Below, piece after piece: positions 52,001 to 64,000 of a stretch of 64,000 bases of DNA. A program made the translations under genes and the position numbers. The notes under the pieces were generated by a model. That model had not been told where the DNA came from. It ran no database searches and saw nothing but the letters and a program-made list of their open reading frames with translations. Source of the stretch: Fasciolopsis buskii (taxonomy: Eukaryota; Platyhelminthes; Trematoda; Plagiorchiida; Fasciolidae); the NCBI GenBank assembly GCA_008360955.1, contig LUCM01001613.1, positions 202,694 through 266,693 of the forward strand. Reading direction: 5' to 3'. The first letter of the stretch is position 1; every line of letters starts with the position of its first letter.

Positions 52001-53639
52001 CCTACCAGTTAAGGAAAGAGCAGTCTTTATCTTCTAGTCATCATGTTTTACTTCTAGTGAGAATCGGTAAGCCCATTTTATGGTAGGCAGTAAGCATAAC
52101 CGAAACCTTGTACTATACTGATTGACCCTATTGTTTATCAGAGCCCAGTCTCTGGCCAACTCGTTCTGTTTCAAATCCTCATATTCTTATTGAAGCGGAT
52201 CAGATTGTTTGAAAACATTTCTAACAGTTGCGGCTTATTTGGATAACTGCTGACGACTGGCTGTCACTAAGCTGATCTCCTTCAGCTGAATGACAATCAC
52301 CAATCGATAGGCTGATTTGGTTAGTTAGATAACTGCCAACGACCGGGATCCATTGATTCCCTCGGTTATTTATACCGTAGGTTCCCGAATTCCTATCGAT
52401 GGAAGCCTAGAAACATGGTAGAATAAATATATCTCGCTCATCTCTCCCTCATGGGCTCATATCACTTGAATACTGTCGAACGACTTTGTAGCCTAGCTAA
52501 GTCAAGTGAACATTATTCAAACGGGATAAGATGGAACATGGGAAATTTGCTTTAGAAAATGTTTAATATTGGTATAAAAAATTACGGCTCAAATCCGAAT
52601 AATTTTTCGGCAACTAAGTTAAAGGTAAACTGCGTCGAATACAACACATTGGTTGTATTTTTATTGTCCATTTTTTTATTCCCTTCATCAAAGATCCAAT
52701 GATATACAATATTTTCCGCTAATAAGTCCGTTTACCATCAAACTTTACCAAGTGAATAGGTTGACCGAACTTGTGACTATCGTTCTGAACTGTCACGACG
52801 TGCACCGGCGACCACCATCCCAAAATGTTCTAAAGGTGAGCCGTTGGGGTGCAGCATGTAGATGAAACTCCTGTTGGGCTAGCAATTCACGGGATTGAAC
52901 CAGACCATTCACACTTGAACTGTCCCTTTTCACATGAGTAGGGCTGAAAAATGTACTCATCCAGCTAGGTCACAGTCTCTTAGACGGACATTCTGGAAGT
53001 ATTGACACGCCAAATGGGGAAACTAATGAAATTCTATTGCACGTTCCAATTTATTGCGAAATAGAATTCACATCCGAAGATAGTATGGTATACTCTGTTA
53101 GGTCCTCTTGACTCTATTTGAGTTTTCTCGATTTTTTTTCTCCCAGTGACTTCTCATTGGTTGGTTCCTGTACTTTATTTTAGCCCCAAAGACTGCCCCT
53201 GTGGAATTCTGTGAATTCCGCTCCGGTCCGTCACAATTACCTGGGCTGATTGGGGCAATTTTAGGCGTGACCCCTATACACCTGATTGACATGAATTACA
53301 GCGTTGAGGTGTAAGCTTTTTTCTACTCCGTCAATCTTCAATCACGGGATCTGGTCGAACAACCTTGACATGGGTACAAAATTAGTTTGTCATACCCACT
53401 CGTCCGATTCATTTTTCTTTAGGTGTTGCCAGTCGACGACTCACTCCTGGAATATTTATCACTGATTGTGTGGTCCGTGTTTGAACATTTACATCCTCAC
53501 TCTCCAATCTCCTGCAAAACAACGTCCCAAATCCCATTAATAATCAAACCGAATGGTACCCTCACATCCGCTTGATCTACCTCCAATTGATCCAACCAAT
53601 AGGGCCACATGAACGGATTAACCGATGGGTATTAATCAT
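49011..53639. other. Intergenic, mostly unexplained
   Basis: Contains the LINE fragment at 50460-51110. Near 52225-52350 a short segment (ggcttatttggataactgc) is repeated as ggctgatttgg...gataactgcc. A frame without ATG is open at 53485-53742 (EWYPHIRLIYLQLIQPIG), partly overlapping the Penelope-like remnant. No gene is called. Confidence 0.4.
50460..51110 (-). pseudogene. RTE-like LINE fragment, C-terminal reverse transcriptase region
   Basis: On the minus strand, VRSVLLCGFDAWSLL and DPRCIRSVARVGWEHRM (50805-51026) precede a second frame with LLRSLGNVLRMLAHRL, EGMKTL-like and SVGASRVPGP text. Both correspond to consecutive blocks of fluke LINEs. A frameshift separates them. The 173-codon open frame at 50459-50980 is part of this dead copy and is not a gene. 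Confidence 0.65.
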
Positions 53640-53930
53640 TTCATCCGTTCCTGCAGAGCTGGTCATATTGATCGTAGCACCAGTCGAGGACCTAACAGCA
53701 TCATCCAGATTCGGTAAGAAATGGGGTGACAAACGCCACTAGAATTTCGACGGCTGAACACTTGATCAATTCAGGACACCCAACAAACATGAAAAATTCA
53801 TTCGAATTCATCTACAGAACTTTATGCTGTGCGTTGATAAGCCCACAGCGACCAAAACTCGTAATCCAGAACTGTGTAAACAAAATCGATTGTTCCACAG
53901 TCTCCAGCCACCTTGACGTAAGTTATCTTG
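53640..53930 (+). pseudogene. Penelope-like element endonuclease remnant, frameshifted, tentative
   Basis: Text in shifting frames fits a GIY-YIG tail: GHIDRSTSRG (near 53662-53690), AEHLINSGHP then SFEFIYRT (53750-53820), and NPELCKQNRLF (near 53860-53890). Penelope-like endonucleases carry blocks of the type AEHL..SGH, IYR and PELC.Q in that order. At least one frameshift separates them. Confidence 0.45.
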
Positions 53931-55796
53931 TTTTGTTCCGAACTTGGAAACTGAATTCCTTTTGTGTCCCGTTTTTTAACCCAAACGTTATTGTAAAAGC
54001 CTGATAATGAATAATTGAAAAGAATTCTTCGCTTCTTCCGTATTCTGCATGATGCGTGGGAATTTTTCATCAGCTACCATTAAAATTCACTTTACTGTCT
54101 CCCCACATTGTTCTCTGCGTTGCATGATTTGCTATAATTTACCGATAGATGGGAAAGAAAGTCTGAAAACGAGGTTTTTTCAACTGAGTCACCAGGAGTA
54201 TCTGCTCAATGGTTGACAACCTCTGTAATTTTAGTTAACCTTTCGTCTAGTGAACTAACCGACCGTACCTTCACGGTTATTTTGATTAGTCCTGACGTTG
54301 TTTGTGAAAAGGTCAAGATAATTCTTGTAATATTCTGTTATTTTCTTTTGCATGTGAAAGCGTAACCGCTCGTTGTATTTTAACGTTATGTCGTTGGTAA
54401 GATTATCCGAAGGTCGCCACATGGTCTGCTGCTCTTTTTCGATGCACTTCTAACTGTTCATTAGGCTCTGGTAGTTGAGCAGGATATTTAGATCGCAAAC
54501 GTTTGATCACCAGTAAAGGTGACATCATTAGTGCAAGTGCACAGTTGGTGGTGTTCCTCTGTATTTATAAGCCCGATGTTGGTCTTGACCTTTGACCTCT
54601 TTGACGACCTTGAAACTAGACGTTTGTTTTACTACTTGGCATTGAGTGATGACTAAACGTTTGTGATATAAACGCCGAGCTCAGAGATCAGAACCTCCAG
54701 ATAACCAGCAACTTGAGCCACGACCAACAAGAATTTTCAAAATCGCTGAAAACCAAATTCATTCGACTCCTATGCACCACTCTCAATTTCCACTAGGTAG
54801 CCAAGAATTTGTGTTAACTTTATGCACAGCACAGTAAATTTCCCATATCCGAAAAGCGTAATTGATGAAAAGTGATTGGTGATCCGTCGACGTCGAAGGA
54901 CGGGTGGGATTCATTTCAGCATTCACCCGAACCTCAAACACTATCACTGATAACGGAACGGTCTTCCAATAGCTGGGTTTTGCGCAATCCGCAGCTTAGG
55001 TTGAAGACGTGTCTCACATTAACAATGGGCAACTCGTTTGAAATGGAATCCAATGGAGAGTAACTGAACTGCATTGCTTGTCTTCCTGTAATAGGCACAA
55101 ATCAAACTGGTGGATGTGCGATGCATCTTTTCGTACGTGAGAGGGAGTAAGAGTGATGAAACTCAACCACGTATGATAATCCATTCAATAATTACTATTT
55201 CAAGTTTTTATCAATGATTAATGGATCATGTGTTCTACTCTACCGCTGTTCAAGTTCAAGCTTGATCTTTTTTTGTTATTCGTGTTCACTCTAGACGCTA
55301 AAAATCTTTAGGTTGTGTCAGGAGAAGTACTGAGGGTTGGCGGCAGTCCTCATCATGGTTAAAAACACCCATTTGAGTCAGTACCTGAGACTGAATGGAG
55401 TCTAATGAAAATAAACGAGCCAATTTGTTACAAGACAATGTTATAATTAAATTGCTTATCACTGACGTTTTTCATTACCTAGGTGTCATTTAAACACCAG
55501 TATAAGCATTGACAATGACAATGACAACGATAGTTTTTTTGGGTTAGATATCTTTGTTATTCTGGTGGAACTTATCCAAATGGAAAGCCACGTTCTCACA
55601 TATAATATTATTAGACAGAATAATAGTCTCGACACAAGTGGTAAGAAAACAATCATGCACTATTGTTCGCAAACAACGTGAATAATGCGTGATGACAAGC
55701 ATCGTTAAGCGGGTAGAGAGAAAACGTGTGTAACATACAAAAATTATTTCTTATTTGAACCTCTATGTATGCATGTGTATTTCTGCACGACCCAAA
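53931..55796. other. Intergenic between Penelope-like remnant and actin 3' flank
   Basis: Includes the dispersed repeat at 54500-54740. The remainder has no recognised gene or repeat. The actin 3' UTR must end here, but no clear AATAAA on the minus strand close to the stop was found; AATAAG-type text lies near 55750. Confidence 0.4.
54500..54740 (+). repeat. Dispersed repeat related to foldback at 21.8 kb
   Basis: It runs from gatcaccagtaaaggtgaca to gagccacgaccaacaagaa. Its first part recurs near 6855-6885, and its last part recurs inverted at 8629-8690 and in both halves of the element at 21790-21930. No coding text is visible, so a non-autonomous element is likely. Confidence 0.55.
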
Positions 55797-55844
55797 GTGA
55801 TGATGATGATGATTATGATGATGATGATGATGATGATGGTGATA
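55797..55844. repeat. GAT trinucleotide microsatellite in actin 3' flank
   Basis: About 14 GAT/ATG units with two interruptions, ending about 20 bp from the actin stop codon. It would lie in the actin 3' UTR, read as CAT repeats in the transcript. Confidence 0.9.
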
Positions 55845-55864
55845 ATGCTGGAGTTGGTTGTCAC

Positions 55865-57067
<1,203 letters not shown>

Positions 57068-57075
57068 TCAAACAG

Positions 57076-57085
57076 CCATATATGG
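57076..57085 (-). promoter_or_regulatory. CArG box (SRF site) of actin
   Basis: CCATATATGG is a perfect, palindromic CC(A/T)6GG element about 85 bp upstream of the actin ATG. Serum response factor binds such sites in animal actin promoters. Confidence 0.65.
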
Positions 57086-57092
57086 CCATTGG
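57086..57092 (-). promoter_or_regulatory. CCAAT box of actin
   Basis: The minus strand reads CCAATGG immediately upstream of the CArG box, the usual order in actin promoters. Confidence 0.5.
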
Positions 57093-57262
57093 TTTCAAAT
57101 CTACCAAACACCAATCGGATAGTTCGGGTCCATTGAAGAGTAGATCCATGCAATTTTTACCCCCCTTGCACCTTCCCTTGAACGACAACACAGCCGTAAA
57201 CTGCGTTTGTGTGTCTTTTTATTCATATGAAGAACTTTGGTAAGCGTTACAACTACAATATA

Positions 57263-57276
57263 ACACACACACACAT
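57263..57276. repeat. Short CA run upstream of actin
   Basis: About six CA units 270-290 bp upstream of the actin start codon. It is unremarkable apart from location. Confidence 0.8.
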
Positions 57277-57943
57277 AAAAGTCTCACTGTTCCATTAACC
57301 ACTCCTCTAATTCACCATGTTTAATCCACTGATTTGCCAGTCATTGTGATCAATATTCAACTAACTTTCATCAGTTTTGCTGTTTTCGTTGTTATCTTAA
57401 ATCCAGTGACCAGGTTTTCACTAGTTATAGCAATCATCAATGCATATGTTCTTGTCTTCTGGTAGTACTGTTAAATTTGATCAATATCTGACCTGAAACA
57501 TAAAAAATTCTCTGTTTCATCCGTATGTGCAGGACTGGTTACAATGTGAGTTTGTGCGTGCCTATTTCTGCACAGTTTTCTGCCGCATTCTTCACTGAAT
57601 ATATTGGCTATTTACTAAAAAGGTTATAAGACCTAGCAGACGACCTTGAATCAGTCCGAATCAGCATCAGCAACATCAGTCATGCGGTTACCAGTGTCGT
57701 CCCGTTGTGAAACAAAGGCAGAGTCACAAGTGAACATGTGAATTGCGGCTTAACTAAAACTCTTTCTCCCATAGCATGCACTTCTATGCAGAGACAACAG
57801 AAAAACGTGACTTTGACAAACGATGACCGGCATAGGACTAGTGAAAGCCCTAGTCAAAAGTTTTCCCAGGTTTTCGCGACCATTTATGCAACCTTTCTTA
57901 CACACTGTGCACGAAATTGTCTCATCTCAAATAAACCAGGACA
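57277..57943. other. Actin upstream region, no feature seen
   Basis: No gene or further promoter element was recognised beyond the short CA run. Confidence 0.4.
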
Positions 57944-58150
57944 AACAGATTAACGAAATTTGGTGCAACTATCAGTTCAACCTATTTTTAATGTTCCCCC
58001 GCGAACAACTAGTACAATACTAATTAGCATAACGTGTCTTTCTTGCCGACAGTGTATTTTTGTTTTATATTAATTGAATTCATCTTTAACGACCAAGAAG
58101 GGCTATGTGGTGTTCAAGTATACTTGTGGTTTCAATTCTCAGTTTTCCTT
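57944..58150 (+). repeat. Inverted repeat pair, left copy
   Basis: It is similar (roughly 85 percent by eye) to the reverse complement of 59275-59505. Shared blocks are acgaaatttggt, gtgtctttcttgccgacagt, gaattcatctttaacgacca and agaagggctatgtggtgt. No coding text is recognised. The copies are about 1.1 kb apart in opposite orientation. Confidence 0.7.
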
Positions 58151-59054
58151 CCTCACCCTTTATGTGATTCGTGTCGAAATTTTTTCGCTAAGACCATTTT
58201 AATGATAGATCCAAGACCTCTTTCAACCCGGTTTAAATCGGAGCTGTTCGGACATTAGTGTATGGCTTTGATACCATGAAAAATTATCCAGATTTCTGTC
58301 AGTGGCATATTTCGCAAACGGACGGATGAACAAAAATCTCTCCGGAAGCACGCAATCAGTCTCGTGGTTACCGTCACTCGTCAGGAGTGCGAAGTCGATA
58401 TTTACCCTTCCAGCCATCCACAAATTTGTCCACTGGTTTATTGGCTTTTCCTCATTATCTCATGCGAATCACCATGTGATTCTCAAATGGACTTCTCATC
58501 CAGTCGCGTTCCTAAACATTCAAATGAGATTCCGGTGAGTAATTACGTTTCTGTTTCGCACCAGGCAGCAGAATAATGAATTGTTCTACTCTCAGATTCA
58601 TCCGTGGAAATTGCGGTAACGGTCGGTTAGCCGGATTTTGTACTTTTCGTGGCTGTTTACGTTACCGCAAAAGATGCTAATTGGGTCATGACGCCGCAGA
58701 ATAGCGCACAAGATCACAACGGAGACAAAATTGAAGACTGATCATCTGACTTAACTGTTTCATCTTCTTGTATTTGAATAATACAAAAAAAATGCAACAA
58801 AACTACCAAAGTTCAACATTGATCGTACGTGGGACTTTTGAGGTCATTGTAATAACTCACGTTTTAGGAGGGGATCTACCAATTACAGAGCCGACTTCAC
58901 TTCGGTTTAATCCAGACCTCTTGGCCTTCTCATCAAACGCGGATCTTCAACCTAACCGCAAACATTTCCCTTAATTTGATGGATCTGTCCGTAGCTCTGA
59001 TTTGAACGTAACTGAAAATGCCTGCGACCATCAACTCAGGTGATTAATCTTTTT

Positions 59055-59092
59055 TAATTTTGTATCTTTTACTTCCTTCATTGATGAACGGA
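59055..59092 (-). repeat. Possible SINE tail fragment
   Basis: tatcttttacttccttcatt and flanking bases resemble the tail of the SINE at 62765-62800 in the same orientation. Only the last 30-35 bp are recognisable. Confidence 0.3.
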
Positions 59093-59274
59093 AGAAAGCC
59101 GGTCGTGACTAACTGACGAGTTTCAGGTAGGAAAGCAGACCAGCTCTGGCAGGAATGGAATTGCAACTTTCATTTTCAAAAATTACATTCTTGATTGGTA
59201 AGCACGAGACGGAAGAGAACAAATTTCTTGAGCGGTGACAATCACATAAAGGCTACTTTACTGGGTAAATGAAA

Positions 59275-59505
59275 AAAAACTGAAAACTGAAACCATCTAG
59301 CGTCATCACAAGTATACTTGTACACCACATAGCCCTTCTTGGTCGTTAAAGATGAATTCAATTACTATAAAGCAAAAATACACTGTCGGCAAGAAAGACA
59401 CGTTATGTGAATCAGCAGTGTACTAGTAGTTTGCGAAGGAACATCAAAATTAGGTTGAACCAATAGTTGTACCAAATTTCGTTGGTCTGTCTGTCGTAAT
59501 TCATT
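59275..59505 (-). repeat. Inverted repeat pair, right copy
   Basis: Reverse-complement partner of 57944-58150. The similarity begins at the tgaaaactgaaacca block and ends near 59500 at the caacgaaatttggt block. Confidence 0.7.
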
Positions 59506-60545
59506 AGAAATGCTAAAATGTCGAAACGCATTACATGCTTACTTTGAAGGAATCTCATAACATCTAGATGTTTTTTTCCCATGGTAATAATAGTCGTTGT
59601 AAATTGTAAAATGCTGCATATTATTTTGCCTGTCTTTAGATTTGGATGGCTGATCATCGACTTTATCGGCTTCAAACGACTGACAGAACGAGAGCCCGAC
59701 CCTCTGAGGTTTGATCCGACAGGCCGTTGAACAGTTTTAAAAACCACATCAAACAAAATTAATCACAGTTTTATTCTTTGTACCTCTCGCGGTAATAATT
59801 AGTGACCCAGACAAACCAGCAATTGATTGCTTCTTTTAAAAGTGAAGCTCTAAACATAACACAACTCTGAGATCTTTATTCTCGTTCAGAAAATGTGGAT
59901 GAGTGTCCAAGACGATTACAATCGCAGTCGAGAATGCTTCGCCATGGGAACCGTCCAACCTGCAACACTAGTGAAACATTTTGGCAGGCCATCTTACTAG
60001 ACTCCACAACAGGTCAGATGTTGGTAGTTGATGATCTAAAATGGCTTCGTTTAAGTAGATGACTGCCAACAACTGACTCGCACTCCGGCGGGCGATTTCT
60101 TTGACCAAAGTTTTGTGATCCTTTCTTTCATCGAAACTTCAGCCCATTTTCCACATTATTTTTGAATTTTTTCAATTTATTCCTAACTGTGCCAAGATTA
60201 TTCGGAATTGTCACTTGACTTTCGCACATGTTTGTCACAGCTATAAAACATCATCCGATTTGCATGGGCACGTTAGCGTACTGATTATCTGTTCATTCAT
60301 CCTCAGTGTGCGATCAGACGTACGCTCACCAGACCTAGTGACTGAGAGTTATTTTGTTGTCCAATTCCGAATATTTTGTTTTAGCAGAAACCCGATTAAT
60401 TTTGACATAATTCCAAAGAAAGGCGGGTCCTATTTGTCTTAAATCTCGAGTTTTCACCCTACGTCGGCTACGTTCTCACAGTAACCGAACTCGCCTTCAT
60501 TGTCTCATGCTTTAAGTTGCGTCACTGTTCAAACGGGGAGAGAAG

Positions 60546-60681
<136 letters not shown>

Positions 60682-62764
60682 CAACTGAACAAAAAGTGTT
60701 CACTCACTGTTTCCTCTTTAGTTGAGCTTTTTTTTCCAAAGTAGCATTCACTATTGCGATACGAGATAAATGGTGTTAATATTTCCGTTCCACCCATGCC
60801 AGGTATTACTGTCTGCCACTGGTCTTCCCGTAAAATACTGACAGTAGTCAACACTTATCTAATCTAGATCCAAAGTATTGGTCATAATTCTCAAGCCATT
60901 CAGAAACTACAAATAAAATAGCTTCGGTCATTAATTGGTTTTTTTTTAAGCTCTGAACCAGCGCTTCAAATCCCGCTTCCGTGTGGATAAGATCCGTGAT
61001 GATGAACATCAACATTTGTAAGTTTCGGTCTAATTCATTCAGGTAAGTTTAACCGTCGAACGATTCCACGTGTGGTTCACAACAATGTCCGATATTCGGT
61101 ACCAGATGTGACCATAAATGGTTGCACACCTATTCAGGTGTTATTGCCCTAATTCCCCGTGTTTATCGCCAACTGTCATCAAACAACTCCACTTACCACG
61201 TTTTCGCTTTTGGGCATCTAATCGTTCTCTCACTATGACAAGTAAAAGTGATGCTTCGTACGTCCCTTTTTCGGGGCAACCTTGTCTTGTGACAGGTTTC
61301 CTCGTGAATATCAATTTTTTCGTTATTTTCTATAGATTAATTTTGTGAAACAGTTAGTAAACATGCTTCCCTTTAAGAGATAAAAATACCCCTTGCAGAC
61401 GAAATATGTAGCAATTTCCCCCCTCATACGATTAGTTACACACACCCTTGCACGGTCAGAGAGAAACACCCTTGGATTCACGTTTTTTGTGGAATGAGAG
61501 CAGGTTCTAGGCAGTAGACTTGCAACAGTATCTGACATCAGCGAAATTATTCACTATGAAGCATCTAAATCCAACTCGCTGTTAAAAACCGTGACAGCAC
61601 TGTATGGCTATTTCATCCGTGCTGGGAATGATTAACCGTGCATGTTGCTCAATCCCGAACAGGGCGGACGAACTCGGGACGAACGGCTGGCAACCAAACG
61701 TCCTGGGCGCTAGTCACTTCGGGCTAAATAGCAACGGTCTATTAAAGTTCAACACTACGCGATGCAGCATCCATCTATCCCCGGTTTTGCACTGGCACAT
61801 TTTGCTGACCATAGAAATCTACTCACTCGAAAACGATTTACTTACAGCAGGCCTAAGCAGAATTGAAACTCTGACACGAACATATCGGTTGTGCACTACT
61901 TTCTCTCTAGTGCTTACGATCGCCAGTTGGACGGCCCAACGAATCCTCGTATCCCGACGGAGGAACACAATGTGGATCGCCAAAGTGTACACCGTTGTAA
62001 AGGCAAATCAAACAGTGTACATTAGCATACTTCAAAATCTTGGATAGATGTGGTCACAGCAGGAAGCATTACACAAATGAAGATTTGTCGAACATTGCCA
62101 GGGAGGTGATCTCAAAGGAAGATCAGAGGTAAATTGTGGTACGTTCGATGAGACTCGACCAATCAGAAAATAAACACGGAATGACAGAACTCCCAGATTA
62201 CCAGTTTGCTGTGGAAGGAGATACAGAACTATAGTACAAGGAATAAGTAGGCAAAAGACCAAGGATAATGGCAGCACGAAATAAGAGGACTAAGACACTC
62301 CGATTGGGTGGCCGCTGGCGCACCAGTGTTAGTAATAGTGGAAACGAAAAGGAAGTCGACACTCCGGGACCGGAAGAGACAGACAAACGGGTTACCACAA
62401 ACAAGAGTGGAATAGGATACCATGCATACCAGGTGGCGGAGAAAGCTGCTGATGTTCGAGTAATGGTGACGCAGCCAAGTTCAGGCTGAGTTATCATGGT
62501 AAGAAGACTTTCCGGGATCTCAGGAGAATGATGATAGAGAAAACCGAGTCAAATGGAACTGTTTCGAGAATGTCGGCTGTCAAGATCTGTGAGGATGTCA
62601 GTGGGAAAATTGAAAAATCGGTTGCAAATAGATTTCAAAGAGGGAAAATGGGGTATGGCCCATAGTTACGAAAAGAGGTTATGTAGTTAACCAAGATGTT
62701 CGGATACGGAGGAGGGACGAATAACTTGCGAGCACACTTGGGGGTTATGACTATTTTTATCTTC

Positions 62765-62937
62765 TTTATCTTTCTACTTCCTTTATTAATGAATTGAAAG
62801 TGTGCATCATTTTTTAAGAGGGAGCCGCGACAAACAGAAAGCTGCCAAGTGGGGAAGTTAACCGGCGGTGGGAGGACTCGAACTCGCAACTCTCAAGTCC
62901 GAAAGCCACCATGTCACCCACTTGACCACCATCGGTC
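62765..62937 (-). mobile_element. tRNA-derived SINE, copy 2
   Basis: On the minus strand the tRNA-like head has box A tggtcaagtgg, box B gagttcgagtcc and the acceptor strand ccaccgc. It then has the same body as copy 1 (acttccc, acttggcag, ctgtttgtcgcggc) and the tail ggaagtagaaagataaag. The head is longer than in copy 1 by several bases in the anticodon region. The copies have diverged considerably, so the family is not very recent. Confidence 0.75.
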
Positions 62938-63469
62938 AAGCGGCCGACTCAAGAAATGCACGACAAAGAATATTATCAATAACCGGGATCCGGTGAAGAA
63001 CACATGGGCAAGGAAAAATATGGTCCAACTCGGCTGAACAGAAATTTTTGCCAAGGTAGTAGGAGAGTTTGTGCAAATGTAGGCAATACCTAATAAGACA
63101 TTTCACTTGCAAATGAAAGCTGCTCAAATTGGGTAGCTGTGTGATTGTTACGTGATTGTTTTGCTATGCACAACGGTTAAGGTCATGAATTCTTGGGCCC
63201 CTACCTTCGTGAGAAGAGTTCTCCGGGACTCCAGAGAGTTTGCTTACAAGGTATGAATCGTGTTTTTCATTTCATCACCATTTTGACAGAAAAAGCTGGT
63301 CATTATTCACCAGAGTTCTCTTCATAAAGTAGAAAATACAGAAGAATGACGTTACTAAGGCTTGGAGAGATTACTCCAAGTGGACGTCAATCTGATTATG
63401 GGAGTAGTGAAATTTCACACACCGATGCGGATCCATCTGATGCATAAACATTTTCCTAGCCACGCACAT

Positions 63470-63491
63470 GCACACACACACACACACACAC
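63470..63491. repeat. CA microsatellite
   Basis: About eleven CA units in intergenic DNA. Confidence 0.9.
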
Positions 63492-64000
63492 GTAAAAAGT
63501 CCACGCATTCCAACGTGGGACAACTGTGGTAAAGAAATGTGTGAAAACACCAGTGAAAATGGACTGAACTCATCAATCTCATCCAGAGTATGCCACAATG
63601 AATCACAAGTGATCTTCAACGCAAAATGCTGCGAGAAGACGGTGGTCAGATTGTCTCTTACAATTATCGCATCATCGTGAAGAACAAAAACAAATTTAAC
63701 AGACACAAACTATCTTTTTGTAGTAACTGAACTGGATAGATTGACAGTGTTTATTTGCACGAGCAGGGTGATTTGAATGAAAATAACTCCGTAGAAACAG
63801 ATTCGGAGCTATTGCTAACCAATGCGTTTGTTCGGTAAAACAGTGTACTCTGTCTGATGGACTACTTCTGTGCGCCAATGCACTCGAATCTAATAGGGTC
63901 TTCTCAAGCCTCGGTCATGAAACTTCTAGTCAGCCGATTCTTTTAACTTTGTTCAGCCTTGGAGCTGAATCAACTCGTCTCCAGTGAATCCACAGTGAAT

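Noticed and set aside
61604..62047. A 147-codon plus-strand frame as a gene
   Set aside because: No motif, splice signal or promoter supports it, and its composition looks like chance.

Overview
The window looks like nuclear DNA of a flatworm, most likely a digenean fluke (Trematoda) with a large, repeat-rich genome. The coding density is very low, introns are GT-AG and up to 10.9 kb long, and the repeats are animal types: RTE-like LINEs with fluke-style reverse transcriptase text, Penelope-like elements, mariner, and a tRNA-derived SINE. The species cannot be fixed from this sequence. Position 33480 is an unresolved base (n).

Region 1 to about 36.5 kb, plus strand, is the 3' two thirds of one TRPM-family ion channel gene. 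I could chain 12 exons. All eleven junctions are phase-compatible, with no internal stop, giving 1060 visible residues. They run from the S2-S3 region through S4, S5, pore, S6, TRP domain, post-TRP helix and coiled coil, then a long Ser/Thr/Pro/acidic tail. The gene starts upstream of the window. Its introns hold mariner, LINE and Penelope-like remnants, microsatellites, and, in the last intron, a perfect 1242-bp palindrome.

Region 36.5 to 55.8 kb has no gene I can identify firmly. It holds a tRNA-derived SINE, LINE 3' fragments, two likely Penelope-like GIY-YIG endonuclease remnants, a tRNA 5' half and one orphan candidate exon for a membrane protein (minus strand, 46882-47091).

Region 55.8 to 57.1 kb, minus strand, is an intact, intronless actin gene of 375 codons. 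It is clearly diverged from canonical actin (for example His40 to Met in the D-loop), and CCAAT, CArG and TATA-like elements lie in order upstream. It reads as an active actin paralogue, perhaps of retrocopy origin.

Region 57.1 to 64 kb is repeat-rich intergenic DNA. It holds an inverted pair of about 200-bp repeats, a long AGAC microsatellite and a second SINE copy in the opposite orientation.

The two genes have no evident functional link. The points most worth a second look are the unusual TRPM pore loop and TRP domain, the palindrome built around a Penelope-like tail sequence, and the divergent actin with its own promoter.
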